Shown piece after piece: positions 7,546-15,801 of a DNA stretch of 24,870 bases. The translations under genes and the position numbers were made by a program. The notes beneath the pieces are model-generated. The model was not told where the DNA came from and searched no databases. It worked only from the letters and a program-made list of their open reading frames with translations. The stretch comes from CAZEQJ01 sp964514385 (GTDB taxonomy: Bacteria; Bacteroidota; Bacteroidia; Cytophagales; Cyclobacteriaceae), in the NCBI GenBank assembly GCA_964514385.1, contig CAZEQJ010000041.1, positions 1 to 24,870 on the forward strand, in the 5' to 3' direction. Position 1 is the stretch's first letter. Each line of letters opens with the position of its first letter.

Positions 7546-10314
7546 ATGCCAACCTATGATCATGAAGCCATCGAAAGGAAATGGCAGAAATTTTGGGAAG
7601 AAAACAATACCTATCGGGTAGTTGAGGACAGAGATAAACCAAAATACTACGTGCTGGATATGTTTCCGTATCCATCCGGAGCGGGGCTTCATGTAGGGCA
7701 TCCCCTCGGCTATATTGCTACTGACATAATAGCCAGGTTCAAACGATTGAAAGGTTTTAATGTGCTCCATCCTATGGGTTTTGATTCTTTTGGTCTGCCA
7801 GCGGAACAATATGCCATACAGACAGGGCAACATCCGGCTGTCACTACCGAAGAAAATATAAAGCGGTATAAGGAGCAATTGCGGAATCTCGGATTCAGTT
7901 ATGACTGGTCGAGAGAAGTGCGGACAAGTGATCCGGCTTATTACAAGTGGACACAATGGATATTCAAGCAGCTTTTTAACGCCTGGTATAATCATGAAAC
8001 GGACAAGGCAGAGCCAATTGAAACCTTAATTTCCAGGTTTGAAAAACATGGAAACCATCAGGTTTACGCGGCTTGTGATGAGGATACACCAGCATTTACG
8101 GCTGCGGATTGGTCGGCAATGTCCGAAAAGGAAAAAGAGTCCATGTTGTTGAAGTATAGACTCACCTACATTGCAGAGTCTACGGTGAACTGGTGTCCGG
8201 CTCTGGGGACGGTTTTATCAAATGATGAGGTTAAAGATGGTTTTTCGGAGCGGGGAGGCCACCCTGTAATAAAAAAGAAAATGCCACAGTGGTCGATGCG
8301 TATCACAGCATACGCTGAGCGCCTGCTTAGTGGACTTGATAAAATTGACTGGCCTGAGTCGATCAAGGATATGCAGCGCAACTGGATAGGAAAATCTGTT
8401 GGGGCGGAGTTATCCTTTAAAGTTGACGGCCACGCCCTTACAATTGATGTATTTACCACACGAATCGACACCATTTATGGTGTAACATTCCTCACACTTG
8501 CACCGGAGAGTGATCTCATCACGCAGATCACAACTTCAGAAAACAAAGAAATTGTTACAAATTACGTCAATGAGGCGGTAAACAGGTCAGAGCGTGAGCG
8601 GATGAGCGATGTCAGGCATGTGACAGGCGTATTTACAGGCGCTTATGCCACCAATCCATTCAATCAGGAAAAGGTACCCATATGGGTTGCCGATTATGTG
8701 CTGGCAGGATATGGAACGGGTGCGGTTATGGCAGTCCCTTCAGGCGACCAGCGCGACTATGATTTTGCGACTCAATTTAACCTGCCGATCATCCCGGTCT
8801 ATGATATCATGGATATCGAATCTGCAGCTGACCCTACAAAGGAAGGTCGTATGATCAATTCAGGTATCCTGAATGGCCTCACATACAAAGAAGCAACAGA
8901 AAAGGCAATTGCCTTTTTAAAGGAAAATGGGATCGGACGTGAAAAGATCAACTATCGCATTCGGGATGCTATCTTTGGAAGACAGCGTTACTGGGGCGAA
9001 CCATTTCCTGTCTATTATGATGAAAACCAAATTCCCAGGCTTGTGGAAGATGACAGTCTGCCGGTAGAGCTGCCTCCGGTAGACAAGTTTTTACCTACGG
9101 AAGATGGCGATCCACCACTTGGCCGTGCCGAGAACTGGAAATATAGCGGTCAGTACTCGTATGAGCTAACGACCATGCCGGGTTGGGCCGGTTCATCCTG
9201 GTACTTTTTCAGATATATGGATCCTCATAATTCAGATGCCTTTGCCGGAAAGCGGGCGCTGAATTACTGGCAAGCAGTAGATTTTTACATGGGAGGCTCA
9301 GAGCACGCTACCGGTCATCTGCTGTATTCACGCTTCTGGACAAAGTTTCTTTTTGATTTGGGCTACATAGAAGTGGATGAATATGCCAGTAAGCTGGTAA
9401 ATCAGGGCATGATTCAGGGGCGATCCAGTTTTGCCTATCGTGTCAATGGCGAAAACAAATATGTTTCCAGTGGACTGAAGTCGGATTACGACACCACTCC
9501 CATACATGTAGATATTGCACTGGTAAAAGATGATGTGCTCGACATTGAAGCTTTCAGAAAATTCAGGCCAGACAGTAAAGATGCTGAATTCATCCTTGAA
9601 GATGGCAGATACATCTGCGGTCATGAAGTGGAGAAGATGTCGAAGTCGAAGTTTAATGTGGTAAACCCGGATGACCTGATCCAGAAATATGGAGCTGATA
9701 CACTAAGGATGTATGAGATGTTTCTGGGACCCATAGAAACTTCCAAACCCTGGAATACCAACGGCATTGAAGGGGTGTATAAGTTTATCCGAAAATTCTG
9801 GTCACTCTTTTTTCAGGGCGACACCTTCGCTGTTTCGAATGAAGATCCTGCTCGCGATGAGCTCAAGGTACTTCATCAGGTAATCAAAAAAATAGAAGAG
9901 GATGTAGATCAGCTTTCATTAAATACATCAGTGAGCACCTTTATGATTGCCGTAAACGAGCTTTCGGCACTCAAATGCAATAAACGGCAGATTCTGGAGC
10001 CGATGATCATTTGCCTTGCTCCCTTTGCCCCGCATACTGCTGAAGAGCTATGGCAGCAGCTCGGGCATAACCATACCGTATTCGACGCTGAATACCCGGA
10101 GTTTAATCCACAATACCTGGAAGAGGATAGTTTTGAATACCCGGTATCTGTGAATGGAAAGGTCCGTACAAAGCTTGTTTTCCCCGTGGACGCAACAAAG
10201 GAGGCAATTGAATCTGAAGTCCTGAAAAATGAAGTCATAGCGAAATGGCTGGATGGAAAACCACCGAAGAAGTTTATCCTCGTACCGAAGCGGATCATCA
10301 ATGTGGTGGTATAG
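7546..10314 (+). CDS. leuS: Leucyl-tRNA synthetase
   Basis: 922 residues, class I aminoacyl-tRNA synthetase that charges tRNA-Leu with leucine in the cytoplasm. The signature HIGH motif appears as HVGH at residues 49-52 after FPYPSGAGL, and KMSKS is at 697-701. The editing (CP1) domain is present, with TRIDTIYGVTFLTLAPE and GTGAVMAVPSGDQRDYDFA, including the conserved Thr-rich and Asp-containing strings that hydrolyse mischarged tRNA. The tRNA-binding WGEPFPVYY and the late anticodon-binding region (PFAPHTAEELWQQLG) are intact. It is longer than the about 860-residue E. coli enzyme, mainly through an insert before KMSKS, as in other Bacteroidetes. Its TAG stop abuts the facing rluE stop directly. 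Confidence 0.98.
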   Translation: MPTYDHEAIERKWQKFWEENNTYRVVEDRDKPKYYVLDMFPYPSGAGLHVGHPLGYIATDIIARFKRLKGFNVLHPMGFDSFGLPAEQYAIQTGQHPAVTTEENIKRYKEQLRNLGFSYDWSREVRTSDPAYYKWTQWIFKQLFNAWYNHETDKAEPIETLISRFEKHGNHQVYAACDEDTPAFTAADWSAMSEKEKESMLLKYRLTYIAESTVNWCPALGTVLSNDEVKDGFSERGGHPVIKKKMPQWSMRITAYAERLLSGLDKIDWPESIKDMQRNWIGKSVGAELSFKVDGHALTIDVFTTRIDTIYGVTFLTLAPESDLITQITTSENKEIVTNYVNEAVNRSERERMSDVRHVTGVFTGAYATNPFNQEKVPIWVADYVLAGYGTGAVMAVPSGDQRDYDFATQFNLPIIPVYDIMDIESAADPTKEGRMINSGILNGLTYKEATEKAIAFLKENGIGREKINYRIRDAIFGRQRYWGEPFPVYYDENQIPRLVEDDSLPVELPPVDKFLPTEDGDPPLGRAENWKYSGQYSYELTTMPGWAGSSWYFFRYMDPHNSDAFAGKRALNYWQAVDFYMGGSEHATGHLLYSRFWTKFLFDLGYIEVDEYASKLVNQGMIQGRSSFAYRVNGENKYVSSGLKSDYDTTPIHVDIALVKDDVLDIEAFRKFRPDSKDAEFILEDGRYICGHEVEKMSKSKFNVVNPDDLIQKYGADTLRMYEMFLGPIETSKPWNTNGIEGVYKFIRKFWSLFFQGDTFAVSNEDPARDELKVLHQVIKKIEEDVDQLSLNTSVSTFMIAVNELSALKCNKRQILEPMIICLAPFAPHTAEELWQQLGHNHTVFDAEYPEFNPQYLEEDSFEYPVSVNGKVRTKLVFPVDATKEAIESEVLKNEVIAKWLDGKPPKKFILVPKRIINVVV

Positions 10315-10890
10315 TCAGAGATTAAGTTTGCGAAAAAGCTCATCCCTGCTGACTTCTTTCACCTGACCGATTCCGATATCAAGCTGTAGCTGTTCGATGG
10401 CAACCCGGATAAGCCGTAACACAGGGTATCCCACGGCAGCGCACATTTTCCTTACCTGCCTGTTTTTTCCTTCAGTGATGGATATTTCTATCCATGATGT
10501 CGGTATATTTTTACGGTAGCGGATAGGTGGATCACGCTCTTCAACATCGGGCATGATTTCGGACACCCGGGCTCCTGCCGTACGAAAGGGTTTACCTTTT
10601 ATATTTAGCATTAGGGGATGCTGTAATTCATACAGAGCTTCTTTACCTATCATGCCCTCAAGTTGTGCCCAGTAGGTTCGATGGTGTTTGTTTTTGGGGT
10701 GCAGCAGTCTGCTGTTGACGGTCTTGTCACTCGTAAGTATTAGCAATCCTTCACTGTCCGTATCGAGGCGCCCCACCGGATATACGTCCTTTGGGAAATG
10801 GTGCAGATCAGCCAGAGATTTATGCCCTCCTTCATGGGTGAATTGCGATAGATAGCCATATGGCTTATGTAGGATAAAATAGCGGGACAT
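10315..10890 (-). CDS. rluE: 23S rRNA pseudouridine synthase, RluE type
   Basis: 191 residues, no S4 domain, the same compact architecture as E. coli RluE, which makes pseudouridine 2457 in 23S rRNA. The RsuA/RluE-family catalytic motif GRLDTDSEGLL is at residues 40-50, with catalytic Asp43. Also diagnostic are the start FILHKPYGYLSQFT, PPIRYRKNIPTSWIEISITEGKNRQVRKM and AVGYPVLRLIR. It is last in a minus-strand operon: its ATG lies one nucleotide past the Maf stop. Its TGA (10315-10317) touches the leuS TAG with no base between, so mRNA ends of the two genes must overlap. Confidence 0.9.
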   Translation of the reverse strand: MSRYFILHKPYGYLSQFTHEGGHKSLADLHHFPKDVYPVGRLDTDSEGLLILTSDKTVNSRLLHPKNKHHRTYWAQLEGMIGKEALYELQHPLMLNIKGKPFRTAGARVSEIMPDVEERDPPIRYRKNIPTSWIEISITEGKNRQVRKMCAAVGYPVLRLIRVAIEQLQLDIGIGQVKEVSRDELFRKLNL

Positions 10891-10891
10891 T

Positions 10892-11467
10892 TCAGGTAAA
10901 ATGCGTTTTTAATATCCGGTAAACGAGGTGAACCGGTAGTCCCATCACGTTAAAATAAGAACCTTCCATTGAAGCTATTCCCATCATGCCCAACCAGTCC
11001 TGCGCGCCATAGGCTCCGGCTTTGTCAAAGGGTTGATAATGGTGTACGTAGTACTGTGCCTCCTCTTCAATGAATGGAGTGAAAACCACTTTGGTACGGT
11101 CACTAAAGGAGGCCTGGTAATCAGCATCTGCGATATACACACCCGTGATAACGGTATGTGTTTTCCCTGACAGGTCCATCAGCATGGCTACGGCATCTTC
11201 AGTGCTAGCAGGCTTGTTCAGGATTTTACCATCAATAAATACGGTGGTATCAGCAGCAAGCACAATATGATCGTTCCAGTATTGCTTCATCGCCTGGCCC
11301 TTGAAACGTGCAAGATATTCTGCCTCATCCTCCGGCTTCACATAATCGGGGACCACTTCCTTCACGCCGGATGGTTTGACCTTAAAGTCAAGATCCAGCT
11401 TTTCGAGCAGCTCCTTTCTTCTGGGTGATCCCGAAGCCAGCAAAAGTGGTTTTCTAAGCTTTATCAT
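10892..11467 (-). CDS. maf: Maf/YhdE-family nucleoside triphosphate pyrophosphatase
   Basis: 191 residues from the ATG at 11467. The open frame runs back to 11611, but the extra 48 residues lie inside the DUF1015 coding region and have no Maf character; MIKLRKPLLLASGSPRRKELL is the standard N-terminus. The LASGSPRR loop binds the nucleotide phosphates. Catalytic Asp73 sits in LAADTTV; LNKPASTEDAVAMLMDLSGKTHTVITGV and FDKAGAYGAQ are the remaining family blocks. Maf proteins of this type hydrolyse dTTP/UTP and modified pyrimidine nucleotides to monophosphates, a house-cleaning role. The first 14 bases overlap the DUF1015 3' end, consistent with translational coupling. Confidence 0.93.
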   Translation of the reverse strand: MIKLRKPLLLASGSPRRKELLEKLDLDFKVKPSGVKEVVPDYVKPEDEAEYLARFKGQAMKQYWNDHIVLAADTTVFIDGKILNKPASTEDAVAMLMDLSGKTHTVITGVYIADADYQASFSDRTKVVFTPFIEEEAQYYVHHYQPFDKAGAYGAQDWLGMMGIASMEGSYFNVMGLPVHLVYRILKTHFT

Positions 11468-12692
11468 ATCCAAATACCAGTCCGCCGATAACTTTTGGGT
11501 AAAAATAGGTACTTTTCTGAGGCAAGGTATGTCCGCTGTAGCAAACATCTTCCACAACAGAGATAGGTATGCCCTGGGTGATAATTCCCAGTTGTTCCTT
11601 GCCATTTTCAATACGCCTTACAATTTCTGTGAAATTTCTTTCAAACGAGATATGCGGGGAGTTTCGCTGATGTTTACCCGGTATACCCAGCCCTTTTTCA
11701 ATTATATAATAATGGAGTGCTGTCACGGGCACCTGCTTGACAATTTCCGGAAAATGCCAGGGTATGAGCTTCTCAAGTCCGGGTTTTAGCTGAACCTTAA
11801 CCGACTCGTTTTTGGTAATAATGCCAAAGGCATAAGGTTTCCCCAGGATGATTTCCGGAATATCCGTGACGTTATCGACTTCCCTGAATGTAAAATATGG
11901 CTCAATACGCTGAAAAAAGGTAGACAGGTCGAAATCATTAAGGCTGTGAATTACACGGTGAGTAGGTAAAATGCGAAGGCCCTGGTTTCGTGTATTGGTG
12001 AAATACATCATATGATAATGAGATCCGCCCTGCTTTTTTTTAAGCAGGAGGGAGGCTTCATAGCGATGATGGCCATCGGCGAGTATTATTTGCTTGTCGG
12101 CCATTGTCCGGCGTATCAGTTCTACATCTTTCGGGTGGGTGATGGGAGCCAGCATTTCCTTCACACCCTGATAATCTTCAATTTCATACAAAGGCTCAGT
12201 CATTGCCCGGTCGAGGGTTTCTTCAATTTCTGATCCAGGATCATTGTAAAGGCCATGTGTGGGCGAGGTATGAAGGTTGGTTTTTTCCAGGATGTTCAGA
12301 CGATCCTCTACTGCTCCCGGGATAGTATTTTCATGTCGCAACAAAACCTGTTCCTCCCAGTCGTATACCCGGATCATGCCAATAAATCCTTTGCGTGTGT
12401 AGGTTATTGGGTCACCGGGAAGGTTAAACTCCTGAAAATAAGCATAATAGGCGGGCTTTTCTTCCTCTACCAGTATACCTTCCTTCAACCACTCTTCCAG
12501 TTTTTTTAATGCCAGGCTGCCCGGATCCTCTCCCTTTGGTGTGGATAAATGAATACTGTTATGCGGATGCAGATAAAGGTGTTCACGTTGTTTAGCTGTA
12601 ATAACATCAAAAAGCGGGGCTGTCAAGTGTTCAATATCCGAAGCAAGCTTTGCGTTATATCTAAGACCTTTAAAAGGTAGTACCTCAGCCAT
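11454..12692 (-). CDS. DUF1015 family protein
   Basis: 412 residues, the usual size. Family signatures include the start VLPFKGLRYN, HPHNSIHLSTP, MIRVYDWEEQVLLRHENT, the DGHHRYEA motif at residues 206-213, and the C-terminal KSTYFYPKVIGGLVF. The invariant DGHHRYEA suggests a nucleic-acid or phosphate-handling active site, but the biochemical function of the family is not established as far as I know. It heads a DUF1015 - Maf - RluE operon. In some Bacteroidetes DUF1015 genes lie near serA/serC; here the SerC-like gene is about 10 kb away. No promoter matching the Bacteroidetes consensus was found in the 150-bp divergent spacer on this strand. Confidence 0.9.
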   Translation of the reverse strand: MAEVLPFKGLRYNAKLASDIEHLTAPLFDVITAKQREHLYLHPHNSIHLSTPKGEDPGSLALKKLEEWLKEGILVEEEKPAYYAYFQEFNLPGDPITYTRKGFIGMIRVYDWEEQVLLRHENTIPGAVEDRLNILEKTNLHTSPTHGLYNDPGSEIEETLDRAMTEPLYEIEDYQGVKEMLAPITHPKDVELIRRTMADKQIILADGHHRYEASLLLKKKQGGSHYHMMYFTNTRNQGLRILPTHRVIHSLNDFDLSTFFQRIEPYFTFREVDNVTDIPEIILGKPYAFGIITKNESVKVQLKPGLEKLIPWHFPEIVKQVPVTALHYYIIEKGLGIPGKHQRNSPHISFERNFTEIVRRIENGKEQLGIITQGIPISVVEDVCYSGHTLPQKSTYFYPKVIGGLVFGYDKA

Positions 12693-12784
12693 AAATTTTT
12701 AGAATTTGATCACGAAAGTGCAAGAAATGTACGGAAATGAAAACAACCTGCTTTAAATACTTATTTCTATTCTAATTAAATACG

Positions 12785-12815
12785 TTTTGCTTTTGTAAAA
12801 AGCATCGTATTTTTG
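12785..12815 (+). promoter_or_regulatory. Promoter of the alpha-oxoamine synthase gene
   Basis: A -33 TTTTG at 12785-12789 and a -7 TATTTTTG at 12808-12815 are separated by 18 nt, a good match to TTTG-N17-23-TAnnTTTG. The ATG follows 27 nt later at 12843. Confidence 0.6.
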
Positions 12816-12842
12816 TGGCTTATAATTTAAATCAAAGACTGT

Positions 12843-14087
12843 ATGGATTTATTCAATCGCTTGTATCAGGAGGCAGGTCCATTAGGTAGTGTGAATTACA
12901 AGGATGAGTATTTCATGTTCCCCATTCTGGAAGGTGAAATTGCACCCCGAATGAAGTTTAATGGGAAAGAAGTATTAAACTGGAGTTTAAATAATTACCT
13001 GGGATTGGCAAACCATCCCGAAGTGAGAAAAGCAGATGCCGAGGCTGCTGAGCAATATGGCCTGGCGTATCCGATGGGAGCCCGAATGATGTCGGGTAAT
13101 ACCAACGAACATAAGGCACTGGAGCAGGAACTGGCTGATTTTATCAAAAAGCCGTCCGTTATGCTGCTCAACTACGGCTATCAGGGTGTATTATCCCTGA
13201 TCGATGCATTGGTATCACGTAAAGACGTAATTGTATACGATGCAGAGTCACATGCCTGTATTGTAGATGGTGTTCGGCTTCACATGGGCAAGCGATTTGT
13301 TTTCCCTCACAACGACATTGAAAATCTGGAAAGACAACTGGTAAGGGCTACCCGGATAACGGAAGAGACTGGTGGAGGCATACTGGTAATTACAGAGGGC
13401 GTTTTTGGTATGTCCGGTAAGCTGGGTAAGCTGAAGGAGATAGCAGCACTCAAGGAAAAATATAATTTCAGATTGCTTGTCGATGATGCCCATGGTTTTG
13501 GTACAATGGGCCCTACCGGAGCAGGTAGCGGTGAGCATCTCGATGTAATGGATGATATTGATGTTTACTTTTCTACTTTTGCCAAGTCAATGGCGGGTAT
13601 TGGCGCTTTTGTTGCATCCGAAGAGCCGATTATTAAGTTCTTGCGCTTCAATATCCGATCCCAGATTTATGCCAAATCGCTTCCGATAGCACTTGTGATT
13701 GGTATGCGCAAACGTCTTCAGCTTCTCCGTAACGAGACCGCGCTGAAGGATAATCTGTGGAAAATTGTAAATGCCATCCAGAAAGGATTGAAGGACAATG
13801 GTTTTGAGATAGGGGATACCCAATCACCTGTAACACCGGTATATCTTAACGGTACGCCATTAGAAGCAGCAGGCCTCATGATGGATCTTAGAGAAAACTA
13901 TAATATTTTCTGTAGCGGCGTCATCTATCCGGTTGTGCCAAAAGGTACGATTATCCTGCGTATCATCCCTACGGCGGTGCATACGCTGGATGATGTAGAA
14001 CAAACTATCAGTGCATTTAAGGCTATTAAGCATAAATTAGTGAGCAAAAAGTATCAAAATGAGGGCCTTGCGGCTGCTATGGAGTAA
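12843..14087 (+). CDS. Alpha-oxoamine synthase family PLP enzyme (serine palmitoyltransferase or cysteate acyltransferase type)
   Basis: 414 residues, fold-type I PLP enzyme. AOS hallmarks are NNYLGLANHPEV (residues 50-61), the stacking His137 in DAESHACI, the cofactor-binding DDAHGFGTMGPTG (214-226) and the Schiff-base Lys248 in FSTFAKSMAGIGAF. AOS enzymes condense an amino acid with an acyl thioester and release CO2. The absence of a biotin or heme gene context, and the presence in a Bacteroidetes, favour the lipid branch: serine plus palmitoyl donor to 3-ketosphinganine, or cysteate plus acyl-ACP for sulfonolipid (capnine) synthesis. Sequence alone does not separate these; 2-amino-3-ketobutyrate ligase is a third, less likely option. 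Transcribed from its own promoter at 12785-12815, with the histone H1-like gene 106 bp downstream. Confidence 0.82.
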   Translation: MDLFNRLYQEAGPLGSVNYKDEYFMFPILEGEIAPRMKFNGKEVLNWSLNNYLGLANHPEVRKADAEAAEQYGLAYPMGARMMSGNTNEHKALEQELADFIKKPSVMLLNYGYQGVLSLIDALVSRKDVIVYDAESHACIVDGVRLHMGKRFVFPHNDIENLERQLVRATRITEETGGGILVITEGVFGMSGKLGKLKEIAALKEKYNFRLLVDDAHGFGTMGPTGAGSGEHLDVMDDIDVYFSTFAKSMAGIGAFVASEEPIIKFLRFNIRSQIYAKSLPIALVIGMRKRLQLLRNETALKDNLWKIVNAIQKGLKDNGFEIGDTQSPVTPVYLNGTPLEAAGLMMDLRENYNIFCSGVIYPVVPKGTIILRIIPTAVHTLDDVEQTISAFKAIKHKLVSKKYQNEGLAAAME

Positions 14088-14193
14088 AAAAAACGATACA
14101 TTTTATAAAAAATGTGGCTTATTGTGCCAAAATGGCTATATTGAGCTTCAATTTTAAGTGTATGTTACACTAACCTTTAAACCATAATTACAG

Positions 14194-14370
14194 ATGAAAA
14201 GATTTGATGAACTAAGAAAACTTGTAGAAGAATTAGAATCCGACTTCGAAAAATTCTATGACAAAGGCAACCAGGCAGCAGGTACCAGAGTTAGAAAGGG
14301 CATGCAGGAACTGAAAAACCTTGCTCAGGATATCAGAGTAGAGGTTCAGGATCTCAAAAACCAAGGTTAA
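14194..14370 (+). CDS. Histone H1-like (Hc1 family) small DNA-binding protein
   Basis: 58 residues, starting MKRFDELRKLVEELESDFEK and containing GNQAAGTRVRKGMQELKNLA. The size and the AAGTRVRKxMQELKNxAQ core match the small histone H1-like proteins widespread in Bacteroidetes and related to chlamydial Hc1. It is mostly helical, with lysines and arginines in the second half, but it lacks the long Lys/Ala/Pro tail of true Hc1. A nucleoid role is inferred from the family name and not shown by this sequence. Codon use is like the neighbours. A strong hairpin terminator follows 23 nt after the stop. No clear promoter was found in the 106-bp spacer, so it may depend partly on read-through from the upstream gene. 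Confidence 0.88.
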   Translation: MKRFDELRKLVEELESDFEKFYDKGNQAAGTRVRKGMQELKNLAQDIRVEVQDLKNQG

Positions 14371-14393
14371 TCCAAGCCTGACTAAAATACTTT

Positions 14394-14419
14394 AAAAGCC
14401 TCCATTGGAGGCTTTTTTT
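14394..14419. terminator. Bidirectional rho-independent terminator
   Basis: A perfect 10-bp stem AAAAGCCTCC / GGAGGCTTTT with a 3-nt ATT loop (arms 14394-14403 and 14407-14416) is followed by a T run on the plus strand. The stem's A/T ends give a shorter U run on the minus strand too. It serves the histone H1-like gene and sits immediately past the dapA stop (14418-14420), so it can stop both converging transcripts. Confidence 0.88.
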
Positions 14420-15281
14420 ATAGCATCAGTTTTTTGATTTCATTTTTGAGATTGTCAGAAGCGGCAGCATGTGGTGGCCGTACATTCTCGTGGCATATAC
14501 CCATTGCTGACAGTACCACCTTCACTCCGACAGGACTTCCTCCCTCGTACATAAGTCCGTTAATATCCGCTATAGCATATTGTGATTCCCTTGCAAGGTT
14601 AAGATTTCCTGTAGCAACGCCATCAATGATGTTTCTGAATATTTCAGGATATGGGTTCGCCAGCACTGATATTACACCGGTGCCCCCCACAGCCAGAATA
14701 GGGAGGGTAAGCAGGTCATCTCCTGATATCAGCTCAAACTCGGCCGGTTTATGTTTGGTTATTCGGATACATTGACTAAGATCACCGGATGCTTCCTTTA
14801 TAGCCCTGATATTAGGGTGCTGCGCAAGCTTTACTGTAGTTTTCCATGTCATGTTGCTGCCGGTGCGCCCCGGTACATTATACAAGATTACAGGTACGGG
14901 AGAAGCATCTGCCACAGCTTCAAAATGACCGATGATACCAGCCTGGCTCGGCTTTACATAGTATGGACTTACGGAAAGTATACCATCCACGCCTTCAAAG
15001 TCTGTGCGTTGAATTTCTTCTATTACTTTTTGTGTATTGTTGCCTCCTATGCCCAGTACAAGCTTCTTTTTTCGATCATTATGTTTTTTTACAAACGAAA
15101 CTATCGCATTCTTCTCTTCCGGGGTAAGCACCGCTGCTTCACCTGTAGTACCTGCTATCACAAACATATCTGCCTTTTCATCGTGGATGAGTAACCGATG
15201 AAGCGCATCATAATCTACATTACCTTCTTCATTGAAAGGGGTGATCAATGCTACACCTACGCCACTAAACTGCCCGTTCAT
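14418..15281 (-). CDS. dapA: 4-hydroxy-tetrahydrodipicolinate synthase
   Basis: 287 residues, a class I aldolase-fold enzyme that condenses pyruvate with aspartate semialdehyde, the first committed step of diaminopimelate and lysine synthesis. Visible motifs: GVGVALITPF at the N-terminus, the Thr-Thr pair in AGTTGEAAVL (residues 43-52), the catalytic Tyr134 in ILYNVPGRTG and the Schiff-base Lys162 in AIKEASGDLSQ. Length and motifs are normal. Its first 17 bases overlap the end of the DUF6913 gene, so it is the last gene of the ligA - DUF6913 - dapA operon. The shared terminator lies just past the stop. Confidence 0.97.
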   Translation of the reverse strand: MNGQFSGVGVALITPFNEEGNVDYDALHRLLIHDEKADMFVIAGTTGEAAVLTPEEKNAIVSFVKKHNDRKKKLVLGIGGNNTQKVIEEIQRTDFEGVDGILSVSPYYVKPSQAGIIGHFEAVADASPVPVILYNVPGRTGSNMTWKTTVKLAQHPNIRAIKEASGDLSQCIRITKHKPAEFELISGDDLLTLPILAVGGTGVISVLANPYPEIFRNIIDGVATGNLNLARESQYAIADINGLMYEGGSPVGVKVVLSAMGICHENVRPPHAAASDNLKNEIKKLML

Positions 15282-15801
15282 AATTATGCATCATTTTTTT
15301 ATATCTGTAAATTTCTTCTGTTATCTCGCGCCAGTCATTATTTTTTGTTTGTATCGTGACATGGAACAAATCATTTTTTTCATCAGTATGATTGATACCA
15401 AAACGGCACAAAGCCTTACTTGAAGCCAGCACATATTCGGTAAAAGGATAAAAACTATTATCCAGATAAAAAAGGTAAGAGAAATCCTTTCCTATGAAAT
15501 TTTCTACGTTACCTGAAAGTATTTTTCCCCAATTGCTAAAATCAGTTTCTTCATAAAAGTCAAACGGGATAGAGGTTGTGCGGTCACCTTTGATAGCAAA
15601 ACACAGCATGGTTACCTCCATTCCATCATTTTTAAAAATGTCTTTGAGTTTCAAGATATGTTCAAAGTTTTGCTTTTGGTTGGAAGTGCATAATATGCCA
15701 ACCTCTCCTTTTTCGGGCAATGGCCTGGGCGGAATAGATTTCTTTTTGTGCTGCCTGATCAGCCGGTTCGTTTTCAGGGTAAGGATCTTTTTCTTGAACA
15801 T
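15265..15801 (-). CDS. DUF6913-like conserved Bacteroidetes protein
   Basis: 178 residues with no signal peptide or membrane segment, so likely cytoplasmic. The N-terminus is very basic (KKKILTLKTNRLIRQHKKKS). A Rossmann-like pattern follows: GEVGILCTS near residues 33-41, then EVTMLCFAIKGD. The most distinctive stretch is FSYLFYLDNSFYPFTEYVLA with KALCRFGINHTDEKNDLFH after it. I recognise this as the family now called DUF6913, small proteins often placed beside dapA and ligA in Bacteroidetes; no function is known to me. The start ATG shares one base with the ligA stop (TGATG) and its end overlaps dapA, so translation of all three is coupled. The family name is recalled, not searched. Confidence 0.78.
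   Translation of the reverse strand: MFKKKILTLKTNRLIRQHKKKSIPPRPLPEKGEVGILCTSNQKQNFEHILKLKDIFKNDGMEVTMLCFAIKGDRTTSIPFDFYEETDFSNWGKILSGNVENFIGKDFSYLFYLDNSFYPFTEYVLASSKALCRFGINHTDEKNDLFHVTIQTKNNDWREITEEIYRYKKMMHNYERAV

Noticed and set aside
11468..11611. 48-residue N-terminal extension of Maf
   Set aside because: It lies inside the DUF1015 coding sequence and the conserved Maf start is MIKLRKPLLLASGSPRR.
14098..14115. Short inverted repeat ACATTTT/AAAATGT past the alpha-oxoamine synthase gene
   Set aside because: Seven mostly A/T pairs with no following T run; too weak to call a terminator.
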